Notes: generated by a model from the sequence alone, not told the origin. 64,000 nt of DNA from Alteromonas antoniana (GCF_019249295.1 NZ_JAESDH010000001.1:238888-302887), one strand, 5' to 3'. Counted from the stretch's first letter, positions 9,084-19,207 are shown. A program made the numbers and translations.

Positions 9084-9099
9084 TTTTCGTTTTCGAAAA
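9084..9099. promoter_or_regulatory. GlpR-like operator in the glpR-glpK divergent promoter
   Basis: TTTTCG-TTTT-CGAAAA is a 6-bp inverted repeat with a 4-base AT centre. That is the spacing of the E. coli GlpR operator TGTTCG-WTAW-CGAACA. It lies 65-80 bp upstream of the glpK start and could also control glpR. Confidence 0.6.
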
Positions 9100-9163
9100 C
9101 CGAATATTGTTAATCGGCTGTAAATCGGGCACACTGCTGAAAAATCGATTTTGGAGCCCAGTT

Positions 9164-10648
9164 GTGAGTCAGCACATTCTCGCTATTGATCAGGGAACCA
9201 CCAGTTCCCGCGCTATTATCTTCTCTGCCGCTGGCGACATTGTCGCTATTGCACAAAAAGAATTTCCCCAATCCTATCCCCACGATGGCTGGGTTGAGCA
9301 TGATCCCGACGCTATCTGGGAAAGCGTCACCGACAGCCTTACCAAGGTTTTTGATAAGTGCCCGCTTACAGTCAATGATATCGCCTCGGTAGGCATCACC
9401 AATCAGCGCGAAACGACGCTGGTATGGGATAAGAACACCGGTGAACATATATACCCGGCCATCGTCTGGCAGGACAGGCGTACCGCGCCACTTTGCCGCG
9501 AATTATCTGAAGATGAAGCCCTGCTTAACTACATTACGCACACGACCGGCCTCTTGCTGGACCCGTATTTTTCTGCCACAAAAATCAACTGGATCCTCGA
9601 CAATGTTGAAGGGGCACGTGACAAAGCCGAGGCCGGCGAGCTGCTTTTCGGTACCGTCGACACCTATCTGATTTGGCGGTTAAATGGCGGCAAGTCTCAT
9701 GTCACCGACGCCACGAATGCTTCACGCACGATGCTGTTCGATATCCACCAGCAGCAGTGGGATAACAAGCTTCTGGAAACGTTTAACATTCCTCAGTCTA
9801 TGCTGCCGGAGGTATTGGACTGTGCCGCTGAATTTGGCGTAATTGACGAATCCATCCTGGGCCGGTCGCTGCCAATACAGGGCGTCGCTGGCGATCAACA
9901 GGCCGCATTAATAGGGCAAGCGTGTTTTGAGAAAGGCATGGCGAAAAGCACCTATGGAACGGGTTGCTTTATGATTCTAAACACCGGTGATGAGCCGCTA
10001 ATGTCAGAAAACCGGTTATTAACTACCGTTGGTTACCGCCTTGACGGTAAAACGACGTACGCGCTGGAAGGCAGTATCTTTATGGCGGGGGCGACTATTC
10101 AGTGGCTACGCGACGGTCTGAAGCTCATTGATAACGCTGCAGAGTCGGAAGCACTTGCACAGCGTGCAAGGCGCGATAACGGTGTCTTTCTGGTCCCGGC
10201 CTTTACTGGTCTGGGTGCCCCGTACTGGGATCCCGACGCCCGTGGTGCGATCCTAGGACTGACTCGTGACACCGGGATCAGCGAAATTGTGGCTGCCGGT
10301 CTGCAGTCCGTATGCTATCAGACCAAAGATCTTCAAAAAGCAATGGAAAGTGATGGTGCCCGACCCATGACCCTGAGAGTGGACGGCGGCATGGCGAAGA
10401 ATGACTGGGTGATGGGATTTCTCTCCGATATTCTTGGCGCGGAAGTAGAACGGCCCGTGGTAACCGAAACCACAGCACTCGGAGCCGCTTATCTGGCGGG
10501 CCTGCAAGCCGGTATTTATGACTCTGTGAATACGCTTTCCCAGAAGTGGCAGTGCGAAACCACCTTTACTCCCCGACTCACTAAAGCAGAGCGTGATAGC
10601 GCTTACGACGGCTGGAAATCTGCTGTAGCCCGCATTCGCTGTAGCTAG
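9164..10648 (+). CDS. glpK: Glycerol kinase GlpK
   Basis: FGGY-family ATP-dependent kinase converting glycerol to sn-glycerol 3-phosphate in the cytoplasm. The N-terminus has the phosphate-binding loop [45 protein letters not shown] and the FGGY signatures around YGTGCFMI and DGGMAKNDW follow. I chose the GTG start at 9164 because GGAG lies at 9153-9156 and the resulting 494-residue protein aligns with the family N-terminus ([11 protein letters not shown]). A longer frame back to 9107 adds 19 unrelated residues. No glpF facilitator accompanies it. Confidence 0.95.
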   Translation: MSQHILAIDQGTTSSRAIIFSAAGDIVAIAQKEFPQSYPHDGWVEHDPDAIWESVTDSLTKVFDKCPLTVNDIASVGITNQRETTLVWDKNTGEHIYPAIVWQDRRTAPLCRELSEDEALLNYITHTTGLLLDPYFSATKINWILDNVEGARDKAEAGELLFGTVDTYLIWRLNGGKSHVTDATNASRTMLFDIHQQQWDNKLLETFNIPQSMLPEVLDCAAEFGVIDESILGRSLPIQGVAGDQQAALIGQACFEKGMAKSTYGTGCFMILNTGDEPLMSENRLLTTVGYRLDGKTTYALEGSIFMAGATIQWLRDGLKLIDNAAESEALAQRARRDNGVFLVPAFTGLGAPYWDPDARGAILGLTRDTGISEIVAAGLQSVCYQTKDLQKAMESDGARPMTLRVDGGMAKNDWVMGFLSDILGAEVERPVVTETTALGAAYLAGLQAGIYDSVNTLSQKWQCETTFTPRLTKAERDSAYDGWKSAVARIRCS

Positions 10649-10657
10649 CGGCAAATC

Positions 10658-10685
10658 AGGCGCGAGCTCTTTTCGCGCCTTTTTC
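10658..10685 (+). terminator. Intrinsic terminator after glpK
   Basis: AGGCGCGA (10658-10665) pairs with TCGCGCCT (10673-10680), followed by TTTT. It starts 9 bases after the glpK stop. Confidence 0.85.
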
Positions 10686-10748
10686 ATACAAAAAAATTTT
10701 ATTATAACATTGTAATTACATTCAATTTATGTGTTAATACGGCTCAAC

Positions 10749-10774
10749 AAGGTAAACGTTTCACCTTTTACCTT
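10749..10774. promoter_or_regulatory. LacI-type operator upstream of the TonB receptor
   Basis: GGTAAACGTTTCACC (10751-10765) is an imperfect palindrome centred on CG. In addition AAGGTAAA (10749-10756) is inverted as TTTACCTT (10767-10774). It matches palindromes before the hydrolase, lacZ, galT and galM and is a likely site for the LacI-family repressor at 28998. Confidence 0.6.
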
Positions 10775-10939
10775 GTAAGGGTTTTTCCAGAATAATCAGA
10801 AAGTTAGAATAATAAAAAATGTAATTTCTGGGCAAAACGGTGTGAAATTTTTGTTAAATAGCTCGATTGGCAGCTCCCAATAACACTGATTCTTTTTGTC
10901 AATCAGAACACAGTTGCCTAAACACACGGAGAAAACACA

Positions 10940-13711
10940 GTGACACATAAAACCACTAAAGCTCTTGCTATTCCGTTCGCAAAACGTTCTCTATTAGGTG
11001 TTGCAATCGCCTCTGCCCTACACGCACCGGCGGTATTCGCACAACAGCCAGCGGACTCCGCCAACGACAATGTTGAAGTGATTGAAGTTCGTGGCTTTAC
11101 CAGCTCATTAAAAGCTTCCATGCTGGACAAGAAAGCAGCCAGCGTTGTTTCCGATGGCATTACTGCAGAGGATTTAGGTAAATTTCCAGACCAGAACGTT
11201 GCAGAATCGCTTCAGCGTATTACCGGTGTAGCCATCGATCGTAGCGGTGGTGAAGGCCAGTTCATTACTGTCCGTGGTTTTGGTCCACAGTTTAATACGG
11301 TTTTGGTTAATGGACGTCAAATTGCGACTGAGAACCAGGGTCGTGAATTTTCATTCGATACCCTGCCAGCTGAATTAATCAGCGGTGCAACAGTATATAA
11401 AAGCCCTATGGCATCCATGCAGGAAGGCGGCATTGGCGCCACCGTAGAAGTGACGACTGCTCGTCCTCTGGACTTTGACGGCTTTAAAGCCGCTGCCAGC
11501 GTAAAAGGGATGTACGAAGAGATTTCAGAGGAAACCACACCTCAGGTTTCCGGTTTAGTTTCAAATACGTTTGCCGATGGCACCGTCGGTGTACTGGCAG
11601 CCGCTTCATTCCAGCAACGTAAAGCACAAACAAATATGCTGGAAACCCGCTACTGGCGTCCGGGTGTAAGCATCACAAACCGCTCAGAGCTGGATAACCC
11701 TGCCTATGCGGAAAACGCGCAATTTAATAACGTATTTATTCCGCAAAACTTCGACCAAATCGTAGATCTGGTTGACCGTGAACGTACCAGCGCCAACCTG
11801 GTATTTCAGTACGCCCCAAGCGATAAGATGAAACTGACGCTGGATGGCCTTTACTCACAGTTTGAAGTGGATTCTGACGCCCACAGCGTAGGGCACTGGT
11901 TCTCAGACAGTAACCTGGACAACCTGCAGTTTACTGACCTTGGCAGTGTGCAAAGTCTCGACAGTACACTGGTTGAAGGTGTCGGTGGCGCAACGGATTT
12001 CATTCGCCGCCGATTTGGCCGTGACGTAGAGATCCAGGCCTTCGGTGCGAACTTTGAATGGCTGGTTAATGATTCACTGACTGCCGTATTCGATGTTTCA
12101 ACATCTACAGCAGAAGACAGCTCAGGCGGCAATAACTTCTTTACCGTAGTGGGCTATAACAACGCGTACAGCGTTGATTATTCGGGTAATACCCCAACCC
12201 TGCAGGTAAACGGCGGCAATGAAGCCCTGCTGGATCCTTCTCTGGGTCGTCTGCACTATAACGAACGTAACGGCTTCGACACGGAAGATACTATCAGCGA
12301 ATACCGCGCAGACTTCGAGTGGGTGCCAGAGTCAATGACAGCATTTACCCGCATGGAGTTTGGTGTCTACTTCCAGGATCGTGAGAAGGAAAATAACCGT
12401 CGCTCATCAGACTCCTGTAGCGTGTATTGTGGCTATCAGTTTGATCTTCCGGATGAGCTGCTAAGTGTATTCACTGCTGAAAACTATTTCGGTGGCGTTC
12501 CAAACCAGTGGCTGACTTACGATCCGGAAGCCTATTTTGACTATGCAATGTCGGATGAAGCCGCGCAGCAAATTGCGGATGCTACCGGTGCATCTTTTGA
12601 TGATGTGCGTGCCGCACTGGATGCCACCAGCCTTAACAACCCTTCCATCGCCAGCGATTCTTTTGCGGTACAGGAAGAAGTGTTAAGCGCGTATATGCAG
12701 TTCTTCTTCCAGACGGAAGTCTCTGATATGCCGCTGGATTTCAACTTCGGCATTCGCTACAGCGAAACGTATACCCAGGTTGATGGCATTGGCCGCGTGT
12801 TACAGGATATCCAGCCAGTACCGAATGACCCGTCAGATCTCGACACGATTTATGCCACAGATACAGGGACACCAGTAAGTGAATCTAACAGTTACTCTAA
12901 CCTGCTGCCTGACCTGAACATTAAGCTGTCGCTGACAGACGACTTGATGCTGCGCTATGCGTATTCACAGACACTGACTCGTCCAACCATGGGTGATCTG
13001 GTGCCGGTGTTTAACGTGACGACGGCGCGCCCAGGTAACCTGCAGGCACAGGCCGGTAATACCGAACTCAAGCCATTTTTGTCAACCAACTGGGATATCT
13101 CACTGGAATACTATTACGCAGACACCAGCTACCTGGCTGCTGCCGTGTTCCAGAAAGAAGTTGAGGATTTCATCGTCGCGACAGTGCAACCCGAAACGCA
13201 AAACCTGGATTCAGGCGCTTATGAATTCAATGTGCGTCGTCCGCGAAACGGCGAAACGGCGAACGTTGACGGTATCGAACTTGCCTGGCTGCATACGTTT
13301 GAAAACGGCTTTGGTATTCAGGCTAACGCGACTATCGTGAACAGCGATGCAGAGCTTGACCGTGACGATACCTCTCAGGTATTTGCGCTTGAAGGTCTGG
13401 GTGATTCACAAAACCTGACGGTGTTCTATGAAATGGACGGCTTCCAGGCACGTGTGGCTTACAATAACCGTGAAGGCTTTATGCAGGACGTAGTCAGCCC
13501 GTTGGGTGGCGTAGAGCCGCGCTACACAGAAACCTATGGCCAGGTTGACGTAAGTGCAAGCTACGATATCGACGAGACCTTCACTGTATTCTTTGAAGGC
13601 ATCAACGTAACTGGCGAAGAATTTCGTCGCCACGGTCGTTACGAAGAGCAGTTCGTACAGCTGGTTGATGATGGTGCCAGATACGCTGTCGGCGTACGTG
13701 CTACCTTCTAA
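10940..13711 (+). CDS. TonB-dependent receptor, probable galactoside uptake
   Basis: Outer-membrane active transporter of 923 residues. It has a signal peptide ending near AVFAQQ (about residue 34), a plug domain (EVIEVRGFTSSLKASML, then FPDQNVAESLQRITGVAIDR, VRGFGPQFNTVLVNGRQ, VEVTTARPLDF), and a beta barrel ending in YAVGVRATF with the terminal Phe. The overall form is that of the large sugar receptors of Alteromonas, Xanthomonas and Caulobacter. The GTG start at 10940 follows ACGGAGAAA. The substrate is inferred only from context: a GalR-like operator upstream and symporter, alpha-galactosidase and beta-galactosidase genes downstream. A terminator follows. Confidence 0.9.
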   Translation: MTHKTTKALAIPFAKRSLLGVAIASALHAPAVFAQQPADSANDNVEVIEVRGFTSSLKASMLDKKAASVVSDGITAEDLGKFPDQNVAESLQRITGVAIDRSGGEGQFITVRGFGPQFNTVLVNGRQIATENQGREFSFDTLPAELISGATVYKSPMASMQEGGIGATVEVTTARPLDFDGFKAAASVKGMYEEISEETTPQVSGLVSNTFADGTVGVLAAASFQQRKAQTNMLETRYWRPGVSITNRSELDNPAYAENAQFNNVFIPQNFDQIVDLVDRERTSANLVFQYAPSDKMKLTLDGLYSQFEVDSDAHSVGHWFSDSNLDNLQFTDLGSVQSLDSTLVEGVGGATDFIRRRFGRDVEIQAFGANFEWLVNDSLTAVFDVSTSTAEDSSGGNNFFTVVGYNNAYSVDYSGNTPTLQVNGGNEALLDPSLGRLHYNERNGFDTEDTISEYRADFEWVPESMTAFTRMEFGVYFQDREKENNRRSSDSCSVYCGYQFDLPDELLSVFTAENYFGGVPNQWLTYDPEAYFDYAMSDEAAQQIADATGASFDDVRAALDATSLNNPSIASDSFAVQEEVLSAYMQFFFQTEVSDMPLDFNFGIRYSETYTQVDGIGRVLQDIQPVPNDPSDLDTIYATDTGTPVSESNSYSNLLPDLNIKLSLTDDLMLRYAYSQTLTRPTMGDLVPVFNVTTARPGNLQAQAGNTELKPFLSTNWDISLEYYYADTSYLAAAVFQKEVEDFIVATVQPETQNLDSGAYEFNVRRPRNGETANVDGIELAWLHTFENGFGIQANATIVNSDAELDRDDTSQVFALEGLGDSQNLTVFYEMDGFQARVAYNNREGFMQDVVSPLGGVEPRYTETYGQVDVSASYDIDETFTVFFEGINVTGEEFRRHGRYEEQFVQLVDDGARYAVGVRATF

Positions 13712-13724
13712 GCCAACGCAAATT

Positions 13725-13748
13725 AAGGGAGCGCCATGCTCCCTTTTT
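13725..13748 (+). terminator. Intrinsic terminator after the TonB receptor
   Basis: AAGGGAGC (13725-13732), 5-base loop, GCTCCCTT (13738-13745), then a T-run to 13748. Confidence 0.85.
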
Positions 13749-13935
13749 CTGTAAGTTACCCTTAGCCAGCGTCGTGGCTTTTCGGCTTTATTAGTAGGTA
13801 CAGTCAGCTTGTTGCGCAATATAAGCGTGCTACTGAATCACACCGGATATCCGGATACTGAAAAACCGTTACGCACTGCACGTTGGCAGACAGGAGGCAG
13901 AGGCCTCCTTTCGTGTTGTTATTCAGGAGTACTCT

Positions 13936-15372
13936 GTGTCAGGTAGTTATATTCAGATCCTCGTTTTCGTCATCATTACTGCATTCATCGGCCTGCTGAC
14001 CTATCTGAAATGTCGCGGACACGGCCACAGCAAAGCCAGTGAAAATAAAGAGTATTTTCTTGCCGGTGGCGGCCTTACTTGGATCTTCGTTGCCGGCTCG
14101 ATCACGCTGACTAACCTCAGCACCGACCAGCTGGTAGGCATGAATGGCAATCAAATGGCATTGCTGGCGTGGTGGGAATTCGCCGCAGTAGCAGGACTCA
14201 TCATTCTGGCGAAAGTCTTCCTGCCGGTTTATTACCACTATGGCTGTACTACCACAACGGAGTTGCTGGAAAAACGCTACAACAATAAGCACATCCGCGC
14301 GCTTATAGGTCTGCTCTTTTTCCTTGGCAGCAGCCTGATATTTATGCCCGCGGTTATTTACTCCGGCTCGCTGTTTATGATCAACATGTTTGGTCTTGAT
14401 GTTCCGCTAATGGCTGTTGCCACTACCTTTGCACTAATTGGTGCTCTGTATGCCATTTTCGGTGGCTTACGTGCCGTTGCGGTCTCTGATACGTATTCCG
14501 GTGTGCTGCTACTGGTAATGGCAATTGTGGTTGTGATTCTGGCACTGTTTGCCATCGACTTTGACTTTTCGGGTATTCCGGCCGAACGACTTACACTGAT
14601 TGGCGATAATGACTCTCCGCTGCCATGGCCTACATTGCTTACCGGCATGATTTTCATCCAGACATTCTACTGGAGTACCAACCAGACTATCACCCAGCGT
14701 GCGATGGCAGCGCCAAACGTGAAAGAGGCGCAAAAAGGCGTATACGCTGCTGCCGTCATCCGCTTTATCATCGTACCGTCAATTATCGTAGTGCCGGGTA
14801 TTATCTCTTTCAAACTGTACGGCGATATTAACGATGCCGCTTACGGTACCCTGGTAGGTGACGTACTGCCTGACTGGTTATCCGGCGTCTTTGCCGCCGC
14901 GCTCGCTGCCGCGGTACTGACTACCTATAACAGTAACCTGAACTCGGCGACGGCACTGTACGTGTGTGATATCCACGAAGCGTATATTGATAAATCGCCT
15001 AAGGTAGCGCGTTTAGGTGGCATCGTTACCGCCATTCTGACGGTAATTTCATTGCTGATGGTGCCGGTCTACGCACAGGCAGAAAGCATCATAAACCTGC
15101 TGCAACAGCTCTACGGGCTGTTAAGTATGCCCATTCTGTCTATCTTCATCGTGGGTCTGCTGTTTAACAACGTGAATCCGTATGCTGGTATCACCGCGGT
15201 AATTTTCGGAGTGATCCTGTATGCCGTCTTCAGCTTCGTGCACGCCCCCTTCGGGCTGCACTATATTCACCTGATGCTGGTTACGCTTATCGCCTGTATC
15301 GCTGTAGCACTGAGCACGAATCGCCTGGTCTTCCGGCAACGTGCGCAGTGGCGGGGTCGACTGGTCGACTAG
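13936..15372 (+). CDS. Sodium/solute symporter (SSS family), probable sugar uptake
   Basis: Inner-membrane sodium-coupled transporter of the SSS (SLC5-like) family, 478 residues with about 13 hydrophobic helices. The motif NKEYFLAGGGLTWIFVAGSITLTNLSTDQLVGMNG near residues 37-71 covers TM1-TM2 of the vSGLT type, and YAIFGGLRAVAVSDTYSG corresponds to the YGGLKAV motif. TFYWSTNQTITQRAMAA is also typical. The GTG start at 13936 is preceded by CAGGAG. It precedes the GH36 alpha-galactosidase, so galactose or melibiose-like sugars are plausible substrates; this is inferred from context. Confidence 0.85.
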   Translation: MSGSYIQILVFVIITAFIGLLTYLKCRGHGHSKASENKEYFLAGGGLTWIFVAGSITLTNLSTDQLVGMNGNQMALLAWWEFAAVAGLIILAKVFLPVYYHYGCTTTTELLEKRYNNKHIRALIGLLFFLGSSLIFMPAVIYSGSLFMINMFGLDVPLMAVATTFALIGALYAIFGGLRAVAVSDTYSGVLLLVMAIVVVILALFAIDFDFSGIPAERLTLIGDNDSPLPWPTLLTGMIFIQTFYWSTNQTITQRAMAAPNVKEAQKGVYAAAVIRFIIVPSIIVVPGIISFKLYGDINDAAYGTLVGDVLPDWLSGVFAAALAAAVLTTYNSNLNSATALYVCDIHEAYIDKSPKVARLGGIVTAILTVISLLMVPVYAQAESIINLLQQLYGLLSMPILSIFIVGLLFNNVNPYAGITAVIFGVILYAVFSFVHAPFGLHYIHLMLVTLIACIAVALSTNRLVFRQRAQWRGRLVD

Positions 15373-15408
15373 GCAATCACCAGAGAACTGCGTATTCATT
15401 ATTATTTC

Positions 15409-15438
15409 GCAGGGCGTGTTGGATAACATGCGCCCTGC
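15409..15438. repeat. Inverted repeat between symporter and alpha-galactosidase
   Basis: GCAGGGCG (15409-15416) is inverted as CGCCCTGC (15431-15438), with inner TGTT/AACA pairing. There is no T-tract. It lies in the 149-bp gap before the GH36 gene and could protect or attenuate the transcript. Confidence 0.4.
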
Positions 15439-15521
15439 TATCACAAGTAAACTTTTTACCTCCGCGCTGCCGATAACAGCCTTCAGAGTATTTCGACGGC
15501 GCGGAAAAAGTGAGGTCTTTC

Positions 15522-17651
15522 ATGTCCACAGTGCCTGAATTTGTCAGCTTACATAACCGCGCGACCAGCCTGATCATTGATTGCCGGGGCCAGTCTCCGG
15601 CATTGCTTTATTACGGAAGCAAACTGCACGACGATGACAGCGCCGCAATGATTGCGCTGTTATCTACCCGTCAGGAAGCAAAATGCTCACCCGCAGCAGA
15701 ACCACCTTTGTCACTCACGCCGACTTACGGTGAAGGCTTTACCGGAGCGCCGGGTATAGAACTAAATGGCAACAGCGATCAGTGGGCGGCGGGGTTCACC
15801 CTGACAGCTATCGATCGCAGTGCGGATAAGCTGGTATTACATTGTGAAGATGCCACGCGCTCGCTGGAACTCACTCATACTATTACGCTTGATGAATATG
15901 CTCAGCTTGCCACTTTTGCTACGCGTGTTGTCAACAAACACGATGTGGCTGTTCAGCTAAACTGGCTGGCCTCCGCCACGCTGCCACTGCCTGATGAGAT
16001 GACTAAACTCAGGGCGTTTGAGGGGCGCTGGTCAAGTGAGTTTCAGACCCAGGACCATGATATTTTTATGGGCAGCTATGTGCGCGAAAATCGTCGCGGC
16101 AAAACCTCACATGATACGTTTCCAGGGTTTATTACCTACGCGGCGCACACCGCTGAGCAGCAAGGCAGCTGTTACGGCTTTCATCTTGGCAGCAGCGCCA
16201 ATCACCGTACCCGGGTCGAACTGATGGCAGACGGCCGCGCTTATGCGCAGGCGGGTGAGCTGTTGCTACCTGGCGAAGTGATTCTCGGCAAAAACCAGTC
16301 CTATACATCACCTACCCTGTATGTTGGCTTCAGTGAAGACGGGTTCAGTCACCTTTCCCGTCAGTTTCATCATTATGTGCGAGCTAATGTTCTCAAACAT
16401 ACGCCAGACAGCAAACCCAGACCGATTCATTACAACACCTGGGAAGGGATTTACTTTGATCACGATCCTGACACGCTGATGTCGCTGGCAAGTAATGTGG
16501 CACCTTTAGGCGTCGAGCGGTTTGTCCTTGATGATGGTTGGTTTAAAGGCCGCCGCTCTGATAAAGCTGGTCTGGGAGACTGGCAGGTCGACGAGAAAGT
16601 CTACCCGGATGGGCTACAACCGCTAATTGACCATGTACTGTCGCTGGGAATGGAGTTCGGGATCTGGTTTGAACCGGAAATGGTGAACCCGGACAGCGAT
16701 CTGTATCGGGCGCATCCCGAATGGGCACTGGCAATAGATTCGCAGCCACAGGTTCCCTTCAGAAATCAGTATGTACTTGATTTAACGAACCCTGAGGTTG
16801 TGGAATACCTGTTCTCGCAAATTGATGACGTGATGAATGCGTATCCGGATATCACTTATATTAAGTGGGATATGAACCGGGATGTGAATCACCCGGGTAA
16901 CCTGGCAGGACGCCCTGCTATGCATCAGCAAACCCAGGCGCTTTACACCCTTATTGACCGGGTTAAACAGGCGCACCCGCAACTGGAGATAGAAAGCTGC
17001 TGTTCTGGCGGCGGACGTATCGACCTAGGGATCCTGCAACACACGGATCGTTTCTGGACGTCTGATTCCAACGATGCACTCGATAGGCTAAGCATTCAGC
17101 GCGGCTTTAGTTTTTTCTTTCCACCGGAAGTGATGGGGGCGCATGTCGGTCCCCGCGACTGCCACATTACAGGCCGCCACATTCCTATAGAGATGCGTGC
17201 TGCTGTGGCGATGTTCGGTCATATGGGCATGGAAATGGACCCTCGTGAACTGACCCTGCATGAACGACAGGTACTTAGCGATGCGTTTGCCATCTATAAA
17301 CAGCATCGTACGCTGATCCACAGCGGCGATCTCTTTCGCTTTGATGACGATGGGCTGAATATCAATTTTGGCGTGGTTGCACAGAATAAATCGCAGGCGT
17401 TGTTCGCTTATAACAGTGTGAAGGAGACCGTCAGAACGACACCGGGTAAGTATCGTTTCACCGGACTGGCGAAGGAAAAAAGCTACCGGCTGACACGTAT
17501 CTGGCCTACCGAAATCAAAGAGTATTCACCCTCTGTACTCAGTAAGATAGAAGGTGAGGTATTCACAGGGGAAGTTCTGACAAAAATCGGTGTGCAACTA
17601 CCGGTGCTGTTCCCGCAAACATCACTGGTCTTCAAACTCGAAGAAGCCTGA
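15522..17651 (+). CDS. GH36 alpha-galactosidase
   Basis: Cytoplasmic exo-enzyme that removes terminal alpha-D-galactose (melibiose, raffinose-type sugars, galactomannan oligomers). The catalytic nucleophile Asp lies in ITYIKWDMNRD near residue 449, and the acid/base Asp is in RFWTSDSNDALDR near residue 513. The CCSGGGRIDLGIL signature stands between them, and NTWEGIYFDHD and VLDDGWF belong to the TIM barrel. The ATG at 15522 has TGAGGT six bases upstream; an in-frame GTG at 15510 is less likely. Length 709 residues, typical of the tetrameric bacterial GH36 enzymes. No signal peptide. Confidence 0.93.
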   Translation: MSTVPEFVSLHNRATSLIIDCRGQSPALLYYGSKLHDDDSAAMIALLSTRQEAKCSPAAEPPLSLTPTYGEGFTGAPGIELNGNSDQWAAGFTLTAIDRSADKLVLHCEDATRSLELTHTITLDEYAQLATFATRVVNKHDVAVQLNWLASATLPLPDEMTKLRAFEGRWSSEFQTQDHDIFMGSYVRENRRGKTSHDTFPGFITYAAHTAEQQGSCYGFHLGSSANHRTRVELMADGRAYAQAGELLLPGEVILGKNQSYTSPTLYVGFSEDGFSHLSRQFHHYVRANVLKHTPDSKPRPIHYNTWEGIYFDHDPDTLMSLASNVAPLGVERFVLDDGWFKGRRSDKAGLGDWQVDEKVYPDGLQPLIDHVLSLGMEFGIWFEPEMVNPDSDLYRAHPEWALAIDSQPQVPFRNQYVLDLTNPEVVEYLFSQIDDVMNAYPDITYIKWDMNRDVNHPGNLAGRPAMHQQTQALYTLIDRVKQAHPQLEIESCCSGGGRIDLGILQHTDRFWTSDSNDALDRLSIQRGFSFFFPPEVMGAHVGPRDCHITGRHIPIEMRAAVAMFGHMGMEMDPRELTLHERQVLSDAFAIYKQHRTLIHSGDLFRFDDDGLNINFGVVAQNKSQALFAYNSVKETVRTTPGKYRFTGLAKEKSYRLTRIWPTEIKEYSPSVLSKIEGEVFTGEVLTKIGVQLPVLFPQTSLVFKLEEA

Positions 17652-17685
17652 TTGATGCTGGCCTGACACTAACGCTCAGACAGAT

Positions 17686-17717
17686 GCTAACGGCCGGGAC
17701 TGACCGACCGTTAGCAA
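17686..17717. repeat. Inverted repeat between convergent genes
   Basis: TGCTAACGG (17686-17694) pairs perfectly with CCGTTAGCA (17709-17717), loop 14 bases. It fills the short gap between the convergent GH36 and hydrolase genes and may act as a terminator, although no T-run follows. Confidence 0.45.
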
Positions 17718-17733
17718 CATCAGGCGTCCCGCA

Positions 17734-19047
17734 TTATTTTTCAATCTGCGCGTTTGCTTCCATTGTCAAACCCAGTGCGTAGCGGTTATCAAAGCCTTTC
17801 CAAGGCGCCGGAACTTCACCGTCTACAGGCGATTGCGCACTGTCGCCACGAACGCTCAGATACTCACAGTCATCGCGACGCGCTTTCACGTAGCAATTCA
17901 TCATCGCCAGCGCAAAGTGCTTATTGATTTCATTCAACGACTGCGACCGCCAGGCGGGCTCAAAGTAGTGGCCCAAATCCAGCTCTGACCCCATCGCTTC
18001 CATCGGTGCAGGGTGAGGCGCGATGTTATGTCTGGCGTTATTGATGGTAAGTAAATACGCCGGTGTGCCGGTCGTGTTTTCATACAACCACCGGATCCCC
18101 TGATAGCCTGAAATGTCATCATATTCTCCGCCAATATAGAGGGTCGGAACCTGAATACTGTTAATAGCCGCTTTGTCAAAAACCGGCAACTGGCCGCCCC
18201 AGGGCGCCATCGCTATCATCGCTTTCCAGCGCGGGTCGGTATCATCAGAAGCCTGCATCCCCGCTGCACAGGTATTAAGTTGTGCGCGAATTGCCTCAAC
18301 AGCTTCTGGCGAATCCATCCCGGTAAGCTGTTTTACGGCGGCTTCGTTGAAGTCGAAACACCCCCCCACCGTATTGACTGCACCGAAGCCGCCCATGGAG
18401 TAACCGATTAACCCTGCGGCGTCTTTAGTGACAACATCACGAAAATCCGGATGATTTTGCACGGCACTCAGGGCATGTTGTTGATCCCGCGAGCGGTTAA
18501 GTAAGGTGCCTGGGAATCCGGCATAAGGTGCATTTTTCATATCAATATCGGCGTTGGTAGAGCCGGTATGATCAATACCAGCCACAATATAACCGTGTGA
18601 TGCCAGATGCTCCCCCAGGTAATACATGATTGTGCGGTAGCCGGTGTAACCGTGGGACAGGATCACGACAGGATAGGGAGTGTCTGACGACGCGATATCC
18701 GCATTCCGGTAGGCATCACCCTGTATTGCGAAGGGTTTTCCCGAGCGTGTCTGGTTTTCGTAAACAGCGTGTTTTTTGGTTGCTACCGCCGGGTACCAAA
18801 CTTCAAGCGTAAGTTGTCGCTGTGCGCTATTTCCTGCCAAATCCAGCGGTTGTTTACCGATATTAACATCAATGGTTTTCACACCTGCGGAAAAGCTGCC
18901 AGCTGCACTCAGCTCCGGCAATACCTCATGACTTAACGGTAAGTACAGCGTTTGTGGCGAAACTTCTTCCGCTTTCGTTGTACTGCTTAAAGCAACGCAC
19001 AGCGTTAACAGGAATGAAGACGCTGACAGACACTTTCTCGTTTTCAT
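17734..19047 (-). CDS. Secreted alpha/beta hydrolase (PAF-acetylhydrolase/dienelactone-hydrolase-like)
   Basis: Predicted periplasmic serine hydrolase, 437 residues, with a Sec signal (MKTRKCLSASSFLLTLCVALSS...TTKAEE). The oxyanion region is YPVVILSHGYTGYR and the nucleophile elbow is GYSMGG (around residue 218). A candidate acid Asp lies in YIGGEYDDISGY and a candidate catalytic His in NARHNIAPH. The long insertion with several Cys (GGCFDF, NTCAAG) resembles PAF-acetylhydrolase isoform II-like lipases. AAGGAA precedes the ATG. It is divergent from lacZ and has a perfect LacI-type operator 28-47 bp upstream of its start, so a role in removing acyl groups from galactosides is possible but unproven. 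Confidence 0.8.
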   Translation of the reverse strand: MKTRKCLSASSFLLTLCVALSSTTKAEEVSPQTLYLPLSHEVLPELSAAGSFSAGVKTIDVNIGKQPLDLAGNSAQRQLTLEVWYPAVATKKHAVYENQTRSGKPFAIQGDAYRNADIASSDTPYPVVILSHGYTGYRTIMYYLGEHLASHGYIVAGIDHTGSTNADIDMKNAPYAGFPGTLLNRSRDQQHALSAVQNHPDFRDVVTKDAAGLIGYSMGGFGAVNTVGGCFDFNEAAVKQLTGMDSPEAVEAIRAQLNTCAAGMQASDDTDPRWKAMIAMAPWGGQLPVFDKAAINSIQVPTLYIGGEYDDISGYQGIRWLYENTTGTPAYLLTINNARHNIAPHPAPMEAMGSELDLGHYFEPAWRSQSLNEINKHFALAMMNCYVKARRDDCEYLSVRGDSAQSPVDGEVPAPWKGFDNRYALGLTMEANAQIEK

Positions 19048-19074
19048 AATTCAAATTCCTTAAAATATGCCACC

Positions 19075-19094
19075 AAGGTTAAACGATTAACCTT
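19075..19094. promoter_or_regulatory. Perfect LacI-type operator before the hydrolase
   Basis: AAGGTTAA-ACGA-TTAACCTT has perfect 8-bp arms. It is the best palindrome of the galactoside operator set and lies 28 bp upstream of the hydrolase start. Confidence 0.7.
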
Positions 19095-19207
19095 CATCCT
19101 GAGTTAGCCATCTGGCATTTCTGCTTAAAAATTAACACTTCCCGGTCATTTTAAAGCAGCGCTCACCTGCAACATACACAGGACAAAGACACCAATAAAA
19201 CTATTTT

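Noticed and set aside
13406..13819. 137-codon frame opposite the TonB receptor end
   Set aside because: Antisense shadow of the receptor coding sequence and its terminator; no motif.
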